This document shows, piece by piece, positions 48,175 to 60,399 of a DNA stretch of 64,000 nucleotides (positions within the stretch are counted from its first letter, which is position 1; the number at the start of each line of letters is the position of its first letter). The notes below the pieces were generated by a model. That model was given only the letters and a program-made list of their open reading frames with translations, ran no database searches and was not told the origin of the DNA. The translations under genes were made by a program, and so were the position numbers. The DNA comes from Anarhynchus alexandrinus (Eukaryota; Chordata; Aves; Charadriiformes; Charadriidae). The stretch lies in contig VUYV01000036.1 in NCBI GenBank assembly GCA_008711295.1, forward strand, positions 2,072,732 through 2,136,731. The letters run 5' to 3'.

Positions 48175-50060
48175 TGTCATCAGAGGGCTCTCAGGACTGA
48201 GGATGAGATGGGGTGAGGCACTCAGCTACACACTCAAGAGCAAATGGAGACTTACTTGGAAGTATAATGCAAGTGTTTTCTCATTTAAATAAAAGGAACC
48301 TGAAAGGCAGGTGTTGTCAAATGGCGTCTCTAGTGCCTATCTTGTTAGCCTTTATGTATTTGACACTGTCAAAAGCCAGCTGCCAGATTTTCACTCTCTC
48401 ACTGACCAGAAAGGAAAAGTTCCTTTTGTGAAACAATTAATAACAAGCACTAACTTTGCTTGAAGTCCCCCACTTTGACTACCATTCACCTCTCCACAAC
48501 AGAAACATTTTTCTGGGCTAGTATTGGAGTTTCTTTCATATGAATCAAATGATAAGAATAAGGAGTCATACAAAGATTTAAACAAAGACATCAATAACAG
48601 TATTTTTGCACCATCCACTACTTTCAAAAGCACTCATTATTGCTCCTCTAACATATTCGAATTCAAAGACACACTTGCAATTAATTTATAGTATGGCTTT
48701 GTTATGCTCACTGTTCTCAGAGAAATATTTAAATTATATTCTTGTTCTTACAGCTTCCAAGGGCAGGATAACAAGATGTATACCCCAATTTGAGAATCTT
48801 CTGCTAGTCATTAAAGATCCGCTGATTAAAAGGACATAAAAATTAAAATCCTTCTATAGTTGGATCAATCACTTGGTTTCTTTTTAAAGGCAGCTTTCTA
48901 TTCTCAATAATAATGAGAAGATTCAGATTTCTTATTCAAAATCTTCCAAATAGAGGATGATTTTATCTGTTTGTCATGCTACTAGGGAAGTAACACATAT
49001 TCTGTTGCACATTAGCACAAGGAAAGAATGCAATAGAATGCAAGAGGAACTTGCATGTCACGTTGATTAATACCAATATGAATTGAGACTGTTGGTTGTT
49101 GATATGTGTGGTGCCAGCGGTCCCCCACGGTCAGTTCAAACTGTGGAAAGCTGATGTTAGCAGCAGCGGCAGCAGGTTTCTGGGCCCCTCGGCACCCTTG
49201 AGCTGTGTGTGTGGAGGGACTGGCTGGCAGGCAACGGGTCCCGTGACAGGGGCAAGCGAGAGTTGGGCAGTGCTGGTGCTCCCCACATTCATTTCAGACC
49301 ATGGGAAGCCACCTATAACCGTCCCTGAGAGAGCGTCAGTGACGAGGAGCACTGTGAGAAGGGTGTGAATACAGGGAGCGGCATCAGCTGGGAGCGCTGT
49401 CGGCAGTTTGTGCGTCAGTTTACGTGGAAGGGAGTGCGAGAAGGGCAGCAGGTTCAGCAAGTTGTCAGGCCGCTGCCTGCTCTGCTCACCAGCAGGCTTT
49501 GGCTGAAGCCCTGACAGTCGCCCCAGCTAGCCGATGGCTGTGCAGCCTACCGGGAAGCGAAAGGTCTCCAGGGAATTACAGTTAGAAAGATGTCATCTTT
49601 CAAAAGAGTTATCACTTTATAAGCAAGTGGGTCATTTTTTTCTGAGAACTGTAAGGAGACTGTGGCCTGCTGAAAGAAAATGGTGTCCACATGCTGCAAC
49701 TGCAAGGCTGATGCTGAAGCCCAAACAGAAACACTACAGCCTACCTGTGCTGACATCTCCACTCCCACATCACAATTCTCCCCAGGAAGAGCCCTGAGCA
49801 TCCCATGAGGGAAAGAACCCCCCTTCCCAGCAAACTGGGGGGTCAGGAGTCACCAAACCCCTCTCCTATGGACTGAAATAGCTGTCTAGACCTTAGCTTG
49901 CATGGAGATCCAGCACCTGGAAGTCCTGCTAACACCTGAAGGCAGTGGTGGATATAGTAGCTGCCAGTGATCCCAGATAGAATAACTTTTCAAAAAAGTA
50001 GCTATGATACAAGAGGAGCTCTAGAGGCAGCAGAGTATCTGGGAATGTGGGTGGGAGATT
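48175..50060. other. Unique stretch with a GC-richer patch
   Basis: 48.2-49.08 kb is ordinary AT-rich DNA. From about 49100 to 49560 the base composition turns GC-rich with several CpG dinucleotides, and both strands hold 90-109 codon open frames of no recognised family. The patch holds the hairpin at 49463-49516. It may be a fragment of an endogenous-retrovirus leader or an unlisted repeat, but I cannot confirm this. Confidence 0.4.
49463..49516. repeat. Nested imperfect hairpin, 54 bases
   Basis: Outer arms TGTCAGG (49463-49469) and CCTGACA (49510-49516) enclose inner arms GCCTGCT (49475-49481) and AGCAGGC (49491-49497), with a 9-base loop. The internal loop is uneven (5 versus 12 bases). 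Shorter than a usual animal pre-miRNA hairpin. Confidence 0.6.
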
Positions 50061-50063
50061 GAT

Positions 50064-50155
50064 ACATAGAATCACAGAATGTTTTGGGTTGGAAGGGACC
50101 TTTAAAGATCATCTAGTCCAACTCCCCTACCATGGGCAGCAACGTGTGCTTCCTA
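50064..50155 (-). mobile_element. CR1 3' tip, short
   Basis: CATAGAATCACAGAATGTTT followed by GGGTTGGAAGGGACC and GATCATCTAGTCCAACTCCC is the CR1 3' UTR tip. Sequence past about 50155 no longer matches. No coding part. Confidence 0.85.
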
Positions 50156-52880
50156 TTTCCAGGTTTATCTGTTAAACTATGAGAAGCCACAGTAACCATT
50201 CAAAAGTCAGAGATAATTCATTATAAGCTGTAATTATGTAGCAGTGGGGGAGTAAGTATACTTTAAAACTCTAATTAACCCTAGGAAATAAAAAATGAAC
50301 AGTGATTAAATGTGCATCGTAATAAATGCAGGATAAATTATGCTGCAGTGACAGCTCAGACAAAAGACTCCTTTTTCAGTTAAAAAAAATGATTTCACAT
50401 TTAAACTGAACTCTCACTTTTTGAATACTAAGTTTGTAAAAGGAAATTAATATAGGATTATCTAAGCTGGTAGTGAAATGCCCAGAGCTTTTATATCATT
50501 TTTCTCCAGTCCAACACCTTCAAAATATTGTGACTCCTCCATCTGACAAAAGTTTACTCACTTTTTCTTATCATGAGGGGAAAAGGTACTTATGAGAATG
50601 TCAAGGTTTTCAACTGCAGCAGCGAAGCTCACCCTTATTCCTATTTTCCCACCTGCCTACCCTCATCCCCACTTCCCAAAACAGGTACCTCCAACTGCAC
50701 CTGAAATTTGTTATGTTTTTTTAACTTCCTTACTGAAATAAGAGGCAGTGGTCTGAGCTCCATCTCCACCACCCTGAAAAACTTCCCTCTACGATAGCTC
50801 TCCCATCACTCATCAGCTCTTACTTTCCTACCTCCTCTGTGTCTAGGAGCACCAAGCTAGTTAGAGAGGTAAACTTTCTTCACCTTTTCATTCTTGCTTC
50901 ACTCTGTGTACTTAATGGATAGCGTCCAAGGAAAGAAGCCAGATAATCTACTGAGTTTCAGAAATGTTTTCAACTGAAATTGATCCTCAGCTCAGATTTT
51001 TCAAAATTCTCATGATTCACAGCAGCACCTGAATCCAGTGTGAACAAATTTAATTTAAGCTGAAACATCAACATTCAGGTCCTAGGAACCACAAACCGGG
51101 AGTAAATTTAATAGAATGTAGTCTTCTGGACCAAGTCACTTGCTTATAAAATAGATACGTTCACTTTCTGGAGTGGTGTCAATATGAAATCTTTGTGCAC
51201 TCAGATTTTATATGATGAACCATAAAGCTACAGAGAAAATGCATATTTTTTCATTTCATGGGAGATTTTGATTAGCATGCAGTAAATAATATATATACGT
51301 GTATTATCAAAAAGCAAAGTCAAGTATATGAAAATGTATTTACAGCCTTAATTTCAGCTTGCTTTTATATATATGTGTACATGTACTCAAGGTAAAACAA
51401 ATGTTTTGTTCAATCAAATATAACATCACCACAATTTTTTGAGAGGAGCATTACCTACTTGAGAATTATGCAGACAGTCCCAGAAAGCATTAAAAATACT
51501 TCTAATACAGTATTTTACGTGTTTTGGGGTGGGGGGAGAGAAGCTATTCTAAAATGTTGGAATATTGTGGAGAGAAAACAGTTTATGAAAATCATTAGGC
51601 TTTCCTAACTGGAAAGAGGTTTGAGGAAAAGAAAATTACAGAAGATGCATTTAAGATGTTTCTTTAAAAAATAAATTAAAAAAAAAAAAAGGAAAAAAAG
51701 AAACACCCAAAACCTGATGTTTTCCCATAAGCTTACTGTTCCATCTTTCAGACTCTTACAGAACCAGCAGCTGAGTTGCATGGCCCTACTGGACATCCAG
51801 GAAATTTTACTGTCAAGCTCACATTTTTCACTCTTAAGGGCTGATAGATACAAAATTTTAAGTCATCACTTGTGCATGATTGAACAACCCCCTCCTGTAC
51901 TCAGACCAGTTTGTTTTGGAGGTAAAATTCCTAAGCTGAGGGACAATTGAGTTTGGTTTTTAAAAGATAGGGCAGCTATTTAAAGCTGCTTAGAGACTTG
52001 GAGCATTAAAATTTTCCTAGCTGAGATAGGTTTGTAGACAGGGGCGTGATGAAGCAGATAAAATATTAGAGGCTATAACAACTGCAGTTAATGGTCTGAC
52101 CCTGCAATTTATGATATATTTATTACTCTTGCCAATAGTCACTGTCTCTGTAATAGAAATAAGTAGTTGATCAGGCCAAAATCATAACAAGCCATTAATC
52201 TGTGTTCAGGGATTATTTTTAATGAACAGACAGTTTTAAGATGAAGACACAAAAAAAAAGTGGATGAACCACAACGTAAAAAAGATACTTCTGAGAAGAC
52301 TAAAAAGAGAACAGATCAGATTATAACCTTTTTAGCACGGGAAAAGCCAGACTGAGCAGCTGATCTTTCTATTCATACTTCTTTAAAAAACTGCCCGGAT
52401 TTCAAGGAGACACACTAGGTCTCATTTCTCCTGCTGAAACAAAGACCGAGAAAAACCCACAATCTTAGTAAATGACATAATCGTTATCGTAAATACTGAT
52501 CAAATGTTTCTGACTTAAAAACTACTGGGATATTAAAACACTAAAAGGATTGAGTTAATCTGAGTTTATGTAAGTGATTTAATTTAAGTTTGAACAACAT
52601 AGATGCTACAAATTAACACATTCAGAAGTTGTTTGGTAAAGTCAAGTGGCAGACGGGCCATTAGTCACCATATCCCAGTAAATTACTGTCTGCAGTCTGT
52701 TCTGTCAATCCAGGAGAGAAAGCAGGGATAAAGTGATGCATCTTCTTACACTCTTTTATTAAATATAATTCATTTATATTACACTAGTATGTAGAAGCCA
52801 TAGTCCTAGACCAAGAACTGCACTAGAATCTGTGTTATACATAACAATAATAAACTTTTATTATAACTTTGCTTAAAGGT
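50156..52880. other. Unique AT-rich stretch, no gene recognised
   Basis: No repeat family is seen besides an A-rich tract at 51665-51703 and a short G-rich string near 51526-51540. Confidence 0.5.
51665..51703. repeat. A-rich simple sequence
   Basis: A run of 13 A flanked by A-rich sequence with single T or GG interruptions. Confidence 0.8.
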
Positions 52881-52881
52881 G

Positions 52882-53644
52882 TGTATTGGGTTTGCATGTC
52901 AAGGTTTTGTTAGTGGGGGGGGGCTACAGGGGAAGCTTCTGTGAGAAGCTGCTAGAAGCTTCCCTTATGTCCAATAGAGCCAATGCCAGCCGGCTCCAAG
53001 ACGGACTCGCCGCTGGCTAAGGCCAAGCCCATCAGTGATGGTGGGAGCACCTCTGTGACAGCATAGTTAAGAAGGGGGAAAAAAAACCTGTGGAACAGCA
53101 GCTGGAGAGAGGAGTAAGAACATGTAAGAGCTACACCTCTGCAGACACCAAGGTCAGTGAAGAAGGAGGGGGAGGAGGTGCTTCAGGTGCCAGAGCAGAG
53201 ATTCCCCTGCAGCCCGTGGTGAATACCATGGTGAGGCAAATTGTCCCCCTGCAGCCCATGGAGGCTAACAGTGGACCAGATATCCACCTGCAGCCTGTGA
53301 AGGACCCCACACCTGAGCAGGTAGATGCACCCAAAGGGGGCTGTGAATACAAGGAGAGCCTGGCAGGCTCCTGGCAGGACCTGTGGACCTGTGAAGAGGA
53401 GCTGATGCTGGAGCAAGTTTGCTGGCAGGACTTGTGACCCTACGGGGGACCCATTCTGGAGCAGTGCGTTTCTGAAGGACTGCACCCTGTGGAAGGGACC
53501 CACGCTGGAGCAGTTCATGAAGAACTATAGCCCATGGGAAGGACCCATGTTGGAGAAGTTTGCAGAGGACTGTCTCCTGTGGGAGGGACCCCATGCTGGA
53601 GCAGGGGAAGAGTGTGAGTAGTCCTCCCCCTGAGGAGGAAGCAG
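52882..53644 (+). mobile_element. LTR-like avian repeat, copy 2
   Basis: Starts TGTATTGGGTTTGCATG, contains a 9-base G run (52915-52923), and shares its first 370 bases with the copy at 11.0 kb. It continues about 390 bases further into a series of degenerate units built on CCTGTGGAAGGGACCCACG and CTGGAGCAG. It ends after GTCCTCCCCCTGAGGAGGAA near 53644, where unrelated sequence begins. I recognise the unit series as a repeat widespread in bird genomes and probably LTR/ERVL. The 115-codon open frame (53090-53437) is a by-product of the repeated units, not a known gene. Confidence 0.7.
53190..53610 (+). repeat. Degenerate tandem units inside the LTR-like repeat
   Basis: Successive blocks carry CTGCAGCCCGTGG-like then GGAGCAG-like cores: near 53208, 53251, 53288, then GACTGCACCCTGTGG at 53478, AACTATAGCCCATGG at 53523 and GACTGTCTCCTGTGG at 53568. 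The last three are spaced exactly 45 bases apart. This points to an internal minisatellite-like origin of the LTR body. Confidence 0.7.
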
Positions 53645-56600
53645 CCTTCGTTGCAGTCCCTGTGGTACAAATGGAAAAAAGACAACATTGTTATTGCTAA
53701 CAACTATATGCCTGACTGGAAAGCGCAGTGATTAACACATTGACAGAAGAAAGTAACCAAGATCCCAAGATCCTGAAACAATGGGAACATGAAAATGAAA
53801 GCTTCTCTTGGCACAGGGTCAGGAGTTGTAATGAAGTCAGGAGGGAATCAGGCAACAGAAAAGGGAAAGAGAATGAACACAGCATTTGAAAGAGAAGATA
53901 AAATATGGAAAAACAGAACTAAAACAAAAAAAAAATTTAAGAAAAGCAGCACCATGTTGACAGGTTCTCCAAAACTGCCTTCAAACCTTCCTCCAATTTC
54001 TTTTATATTATTCATTTAAAATACAAAAAGTTTAATCCTATAATTTTGAAGTACTCCGAAAGCTTCTTCCCATACTTCTACGTCCATTTTTGCCTCATAA
54101 GTGAGCAGTAAAGATGAAAAACACAAGGAGTCTTGGGAAAAGAGGCAGCTTGGGAAGAGAGAGCAAAAGAGATGCCACATACAACACTGCTAAAAGGCTG
54201 CTAGGACTCTTAGAAATGAAGTAATGAAGAGAGTGGAAAGGAGTTGACAGGGGAAAACAAAGCCCTGCTACAACCTGGAATAGCGGAAAATATAGTCAAA
54301 GTAGCTGCCATCTAAAAACATGGAAAGTAAGCACTCTGTTGCCAAGAAATGAGCCTGAATTCCAGGTTTTTACAAAAGCTCCATTTTCCTTCCCTGACCC
54401 CTGTTGTGGGACCTCAGGAGCTCTATAAAAAAAGGCAATGCCTTTTGAAAAGTATGGCAAAATTCAAGCTTAAGTCTGTTCAGTGTATGTTAATTCTCTT
54501 ACTCTGCTCTCTGTCCACACACACAGTTCTTGCTGATGCAGAATGTCAATTGATGTTCACCATGCTTATCTGTAAGCAGATTTATGTTTAACAGAAGGAA
54601 ACACAGATACTAACACACTAACACGTTTCATTTGAAATATGTTCCTGTTACAGAAATGATGTTATTCATTGACCAACAACTTTTGCCTGTGATGTATTTC
54701 TGCACAAGGCGACCATCACTGTCTCCTGCCATGCAAGAGTGCTTCAGTCCTCATCCTGAAACCTTAGCTGTTAGCATCCTGACAGCGAAACCCACAAGGC
54801 TGTCAGGCCATCTTAAAAGACATTCATCTGGATGAGCAGCAATCACCAAATTTCCAGAAAGGCCTTCTTAAAGTTAAGTATTATCAGGTTAAGAACCACA
54901 GCTTTTAAGAAAAAAAAAAAAAAAGATGGTAGAAGAATATGCAGTCTATATGTATTTTTAAATTCCTTAAGGTTTACCAGCTCCTGCAACAGTTACCATC
55001 GTTACCAACTACACCAAGTCTCTGTAAAGGTGCATAAAAAACTTCCCATTTCTGTCCTCTGCAGAGAGCTTTCAACCATTTAGATTTCCTAACCTCCAAA
55101 GTCACTGTCTATTATTTACCTTCTCGCATATTGTTGTTTCTCCTCTTCTCTCTCCAGTATGCTCTTATTAGGACAGACTACCACAATTTATAAAAGAAAG
55201 TGTAATAACTATGTTCAATAATTTTACTTCACAGCCCATGCCATATGAAGTATTAATCAAACCAGAACTATATTGCATATCTGTTCACACCTTCCTTTCC
55301 TGCTTCTTTCCTTTTGCATAGTCAACTTTCACTTGTAAGGTGGATCAAAGCCTTATACCCCTTCAGCATGAAAATTTGTATTTGTCACCATCATCCTTTT
55401 TCAAGCTGTTCAAACTGGTACCCTTTGTTTAGAAGCACAAGACAAACATATTCTCCAGAGGACAAACTCTTGGCTCTGCTGTTTCCACTCCTGAGCCACT
55501 GAACAACATCTATATGAGCATGCATTCATTAGCATGAAAATGATTGAAAATGAAAACCTGACAAATGGGATTGTAGATAGGAGAATAAAGTTCTAAATGA
55601 GAAAGCACAAGATAAATTTATCCTTGAAAACTCAAGTGTGCTAGTACAGGAAGAGTATTGTTTTCAGTTTAGTCCAAGATAGGTCATTTATAGATTGAAT
55701 GAGTTTTAAAAACTCATTCCCAAAGGAAACTTTTTTCCTTCGGGAAGGCTGTGCATATGTCAGCATTCTACCTGATCCTTTTTAGTACTCAGGGAGAAGA
55801 AATGTGTTAGTGGGTAAGGCAAGAAGATTACATAGCAGATAACAGTTTGGTGAAGGTAGATTTTTCATGACAGTTGATGCAACACATCTGTAAGAGATAT
55901 TACCTGTGGAAGTCCATACATTGGTAGAATGTCTCATTAAAAAACCAACCAATCAAACAAACAAAAAAAAATTCTCTACCTTCTTTTTAGTGCCTTATTT
56001 TATTTAGCATTTTAGGATTGCAATTTCTTTTTCATAGATAACTAGTCTAATTTTTTCACTTTTATTACTGAAGGCCAAATGGTATTAAAAAAAAAACCTT
56101 ATTAAATAAAAAAACGAAAAGCAATGTGTCAGCCTGTTCACCAAGAATTCCCAGACAAGAGGGTGATAATTTATTTATCAGTGCAAAGAAAAATATTTTC
56201 AATGTAAACTTAGATCTTATTAAAACAGCTGTAAACAAACTACCACATCAGTGTTACATAAGATAACTGTTGCATTAAAAAGAACCTTTGAAATGGCTTA
56301 CAAATTAAATAATGTCCAATAACAGATAATAATGTTAGGCATTATTTGGTCATTGTTGTTTTTTAAGGAGATACCTTTATCATGTCATGAAATCATAATG
56401 TAAGTGTCTATATGAATAATTTAATCTGTTGTGAGTTCATTGAAGACATCCAGTTTTATATGGTACATTTATTCTAAATATAATATAACTATATATATTT
56501 GCAACCAGTTATCACCACAGTTGATCTCCAGGGTTCTAATTTGGTCTTTATCTAGTTGCACATATTCAAAATATTATTTGTGAATTGAAAACCTCAATTT

Positions 56601-57258
56601 TCTCATTTTAAAGTTCATTATTTAATATTCCAAATGCTGCTGCACAGAGGATCAAAAAGTACAGCCTACAGATCACATGGACTGTGAGATGCACTTTTAC
56701 GCAGACTTATGCAAACACGTAGCTTTTCTGACTCTCCTTCTGAAGTCATGATTTTCTTATACACCTTCATGTCACATCCTAGCAATTAAACAGTCTTTAA
56801 TGAACAAAAACTCAAGGCCCACTCCATTAGCACTTGAATGACTTAACACTTTCAACCAATAAAATCGTACCTTTGTAGCTGGCAGATAATACATTATTTT
56901 TCAGGCACACACCCTCTTTGCCTCAAATGAAACAGAAAAAAAGTCTTTTTGCATGCAAACAGAGAACAGTCAAAGCCAGGTGCATTGACAGTAACACAAT
57001 ATTCTCATCCACAGAGCCCAAACACAATCCCATGCCCTTACCTCATATTTTATCACTGTACGTCAGCTATCTCCTCACAGAAACAGTTCTCGTCCTGCAC
57101 CACAACTCAACAGCAAAATCCAGAACAAAAGCATATGAAGTGCTATTACCCTCCTGCAAAGTTTCTGGATAGAAGGAGCATGTATAGTGAAGGATGCACC
57201 TTACATTATTAATCCTAAAATATGGCAACTACATATTTTGTAGTTTTGACCTGTGAAT
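53645..57258. other. Unique AT-rich stretch, no gene recognised
   Basis: No CR1 or LTR signature. Contains a 15-base A run at 54910-54924 and the paired hairpins at 55697-55740. Short open frames near 56918-57212 overlap each other in two frames and match nothing. Confidence 0.5.
55697..55740. repeat. Two adjacent perfect hairpins
   Basis: The first has 11-base arms (GAATGAGTTTT and its reverse complement) around one base, 55697-55719. The second has 7-base arms (AAGGAAA and TTTCCTT) around four bases, 55723-55740. Confidence 0.75.
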
Positions 57259-57941
57259 TGTCGTGGTTTGGGCCAGATTGGCCACTCAGGCAGAACAACA
57301 GATGCAGGGAGAGACAGAGACTTATGAGTTTAGAAGGAACCAAACTACTTTAATGACATATTAATAATAAAATAATAAAAGGAAATAATAAAATATATAC
57401 AAAACCATATCAAGCTCCCAGGATGACAATCATGTCTCCGGCTGGCACTGGGGAAGTCCCAGACTGGACTCAGTGACGGATGGTAACTGGATTCCAGATC
57501 TGAATTCAGGATCGGGATCAAAGGCAGACAAACAGAGTCCTCCTCAGACGTTGGCCATTGAAGAAAGAGGGCTGACCCTTTGATCCCTCAGCTTTTATGC
57601 TGAGCATGAGGCAGATGGGATGGAATACCCTGTTGGTCAGTTTTGGGTCACCTGTCCTGTCCTCTCCTCCTCACAGCTGCAACCCCTCTATGCTTTTCCA
57701 CCTCAGACGCTCCAACGGGGCAAATAATGGAGTCAGCTGCCCTTGGCTGTTATAGCAATAAGTATAAGCAGGAGCCTCTCTGCGTAGCATTCCTTGGCAT
57801 CAACTATAAATGTAGGTCTTAACACTCTGAGGGCGAACAGTTTCTGCACAGTATGCTGTTAATTTCAGTAGTTAGAAGAGGCCCAGCTAAAAAGTAAAGT
57901 TACTGAACAAAATCGGTCTTGTTTTACCTCAAACCAGGACA
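57259..57941 (-). mobile_element. Solo LTR of an endogenous retrovirus
   Basis: The ends form an imperfect inverted repeat, TGTCGTGGTTTG at 57259 and CAAACCAGGACA ending at 57941, giving the 5'-TG...CA-3' termini of retroviral LTRs. Read on the minus strand there is a GCATAAAAGC TATA element at 57591-57600 and an ATTAAA polyadenylation-type signal at 57349-57354, in U3-R-U5 order. Length is 683 bases. Neither side shows gag, pol or env sequence or a primer-binding site, so it is a solo LTR left by recombination between two LTRs. No clean target-site duplication is visible (TGAAT versus ATGTT). Class is not assigned. Confidence 0.82.
57592..57598 (-). promoter_or_regulatory. TATA element of the solo LTR
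   Basis: ATAAAAG on the minus strand, about 345 bases in from the U3 end, with a polyadenylation-type hexamer about 240 bases downstream. Both positions fit LTR organisation. No evidence that it is active. Confidence 0.5.
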
Positions 57942-58584
57942 ATGTTGGTGGGTTCAACCTAGTGGCTAAAGTTGCTCCTGCCAGAAATATCCACCTGTAT
58001 ATGTTCCTTGATTACTGTTACTAGACAGGAAGGTGGAACAGCCCAAAACCCACTGCAGCGCAGTCATGTAAACTGATATCCATTTTCAGTTACCTTAGTA
58101 TGCTTGACTGTAAATGCTTCAGCTCAAGAACTGGTTCACATATGCTTCAGCTAGTCCTGCCATTTGTAGCAGCAAGATCTGCTACAGAGCAAACAATAGA
58201 AAGCACCAGCCGCCTCAGACACACAACTTTGATCCATCTGTTTTTATCTGCATTTCATTAATATCTCACTAATGGATATAAATTCTTCCTTTCTGCTGTA
58301 CGCAACAGCGAAGATGTGTAATAGATGAACAAATGGATGAAATCAGCAGAGTGCCAAGTAACAGCGTATAGAGCTGCTATGCACAGTAATCTGATTGTTC
58401 CAGAAGACGTATTTTTTTGAAGACCATGTAATTTGCAGAGACAAAAAACAAGATCTAAGAGCAAAATAGGAGACCACATTCTGAAACACATTTACACTGA
58501 GAAAGATTCTGGGGTCACATAGCAAATGAGCTAATTAAGCATGACCATTCAGCACAGTGCTATAGGTAAGAAAATGACTGTGAT
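57942..58584. other. Unique stretch between LTR and old LINE relic
   Basis: No recognisable gene or repeat. The first 30 bases (TTGGTGGGTTCAACC) do not read as a retroviral primer-binding site in the LTR's orientation. Confidence 0.45.
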
Positions 58585-59000
58585 TCCTGGATGCTTAAAC
58601 CAGCAAATACTAAGATTACTGAAGAGCTGGTATTTATCTCGGCAAAGAGTATTAGTGAGACCATTACTGGAATATTATGTCATGCTGTGCAGTGCACACT
58701 TTAAAAATTACTTGGTAAAAAGTTTCAAAAAAGATCTTCAAAATAATTTGTAATAATGGAAAATCTATCTGTGAAAGAGTCAATAAGCTCTAATTAGTTT
58801 ATAAATTAGAAGATATGACCTGATCAGCATCTACAAATACATGCAAATAAAACATTCCTGGCTTATAACTCACTAACAAGAACAATTTTTAAAATGTATA
58901 ATGATATCCAGTAACCAGAAAACAATGAAAGATAAAGTTCAGGCTCAGGTTTACATTTCAACTGCAAGCCTAAAGGATCACTGGGAAAATATTAGGAGAG
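58585..59000 (+). mobile_element. Ancient CR1/L3-like LINE relic
   Basis: GATGCTTAAACCAG, then TTAGTGAGACC, ACTGGAATATTATGTCATGC and CACACTTTAAAAA follow the order of the conserved CR1-clade block. Translated, the core reads VRPLLEYYVMLCSAHFK, close to the [13 protein letters not shown] block of the younger copies here. A later ACCTGATCAGCATCTACAAA matches the next conserved stretch. Many substitutions and stops mark it as far older than the nine CR1 fragments. It could be CR1-L3 or an old CR1. Confidence 0.55.
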
Positions 59001-60249
59001 AGTTGGATTCTCAAGCATTTTTGTCCTTTTTAAAATCATACCTTTTTTTCCAACATATGCCACATCAATGCAGAAATTATGCACAGCCTGGGGACTGTCA
59101 TTAAATGAACACAACGGTCCCTTTTGCTCTCAAAACTCATGAAGCTCTGAGCATTCCTCAAAATGTATGGTTAAAACATTTTTTTTAAAAAGCAAGAGAG
59201 TCCCCAGGAAAAATATGTTTATTTTTCTGTACGTTTCTCACGTGGATGTCATCTAGAACAGTATTTGATTGTATTTCAAAGTCCTTCACAGTTTATTCAG
59301 AACGCATTTCTCATATTCAGTACTCCAAGATTAGTTCCTAAAGACTTTTTAAGAGGCACATAAACTGAGCATCAGGAATCAGCAGAAACAGTCACAGACA
59401 ACAGCAAGACCTGGAGCACATGGTGTAAGGCACTCACAGGCAGACTGACTTCCAGCAGACAGTTTCTAATTAAACTCTTGCCTATAATGCTCTAAACAGT
59501 GCCTCTGCTTTGACCATCCTAGAATAAAATCTTCCACTACTGTGCATAGCTTGATTTTGAAAGCTTTGCACTTGTTCTTGTGAAGTCTCCCCTGTAAAGG
59601 GTAGCAGCTGTCAACAGCTGGACAGACAACCTGCTGCCCTCTTTCAAACTGTGTATGCATGTCTGGGATGCTTACAAAAAGCTTGAGAACATTTAGGCTT
59701 TGAATACTATGTAAAAAATTTCCTCTCTAGATGAGGAGTTTTGTCTTAATGTACTATACTGTTCATTTATGATGCCCTCATTTTACCCATATGGTTAAAC
59801 CCTATAGTTTTGGGGCCAATGACTGCCTTTTGCCTTAACTCTATACAGGCCTGGGACATACCTAGGTCCAACTGGCAATAAGAGAGAACTGTATTTACAG
59901 TTAACTGACAATAGCCCTGCAGTTTACATTATTTTGATATCTTTGAAAACACTGAACTGTGGATAGCAACTATAATTCACTAGTTTATGTTTACCATTGC
60001 TGCTGTCCCCAGCTAGAAAGTGTCCTTTCACTCATGGTGCAGACATGAATGTTTCAGTACTGAAAAATCTCACTTCTGTTCTTGCAAGTGAGTTCAGCTA
60101 AGGGCATCTACAACATCAGACTGCTTCAGAAATTATGTTTTCCCAATATTAAATTATTATACAATGTTTTAAAGTGCTGCTGTTTCCAGCAAGTCAAGGA
60201 GTCTTTTCCTACAAGGAATTTAGCTAGAATTTTTTTAGTTGTGGTAAAC
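59001..60249. other. Unique stretch, no gene recognised
   Basis: No repeat family or credible open frame is recognised. Confidence 0.5.
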
Positions 60250-60275
60250 CACTCGATGTCCAAGTGGAGACCAAT

Positions 60276-60380
60276 GACGAGTGGTGTTCCTCAGGGGTCA
60301 GTACTGGGACCCATGCTGTTCAACCTCTTTGTCGGAGACATGGACAGTGGGATCGAGTGCACCCTCAGCAAGTTTGCCAT
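60276..60380 (+). pseudogene. CR1 RT remnant before the frameshift
   Basis: Reads [20 protein letters not shown], then [10 protein letters not shown], where the catalytic aspartate pair should follow. Instead sequence reads ILEPSCV, so the two aspartates are lost and the frame changes. The open frame begins upstream at 60082 in non-CR1 flanking DNA. Confidence 0.85.
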
Positions 60381-60399
60381 CCTAGAACCAAGCTGTGTG

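Noticed and set aside
53183..53594. Minus-strand frames of 109-111 codons rich in Leu, Gln and Gly
   Set aside because: Products of the periodic units in the LTR-like repeat.
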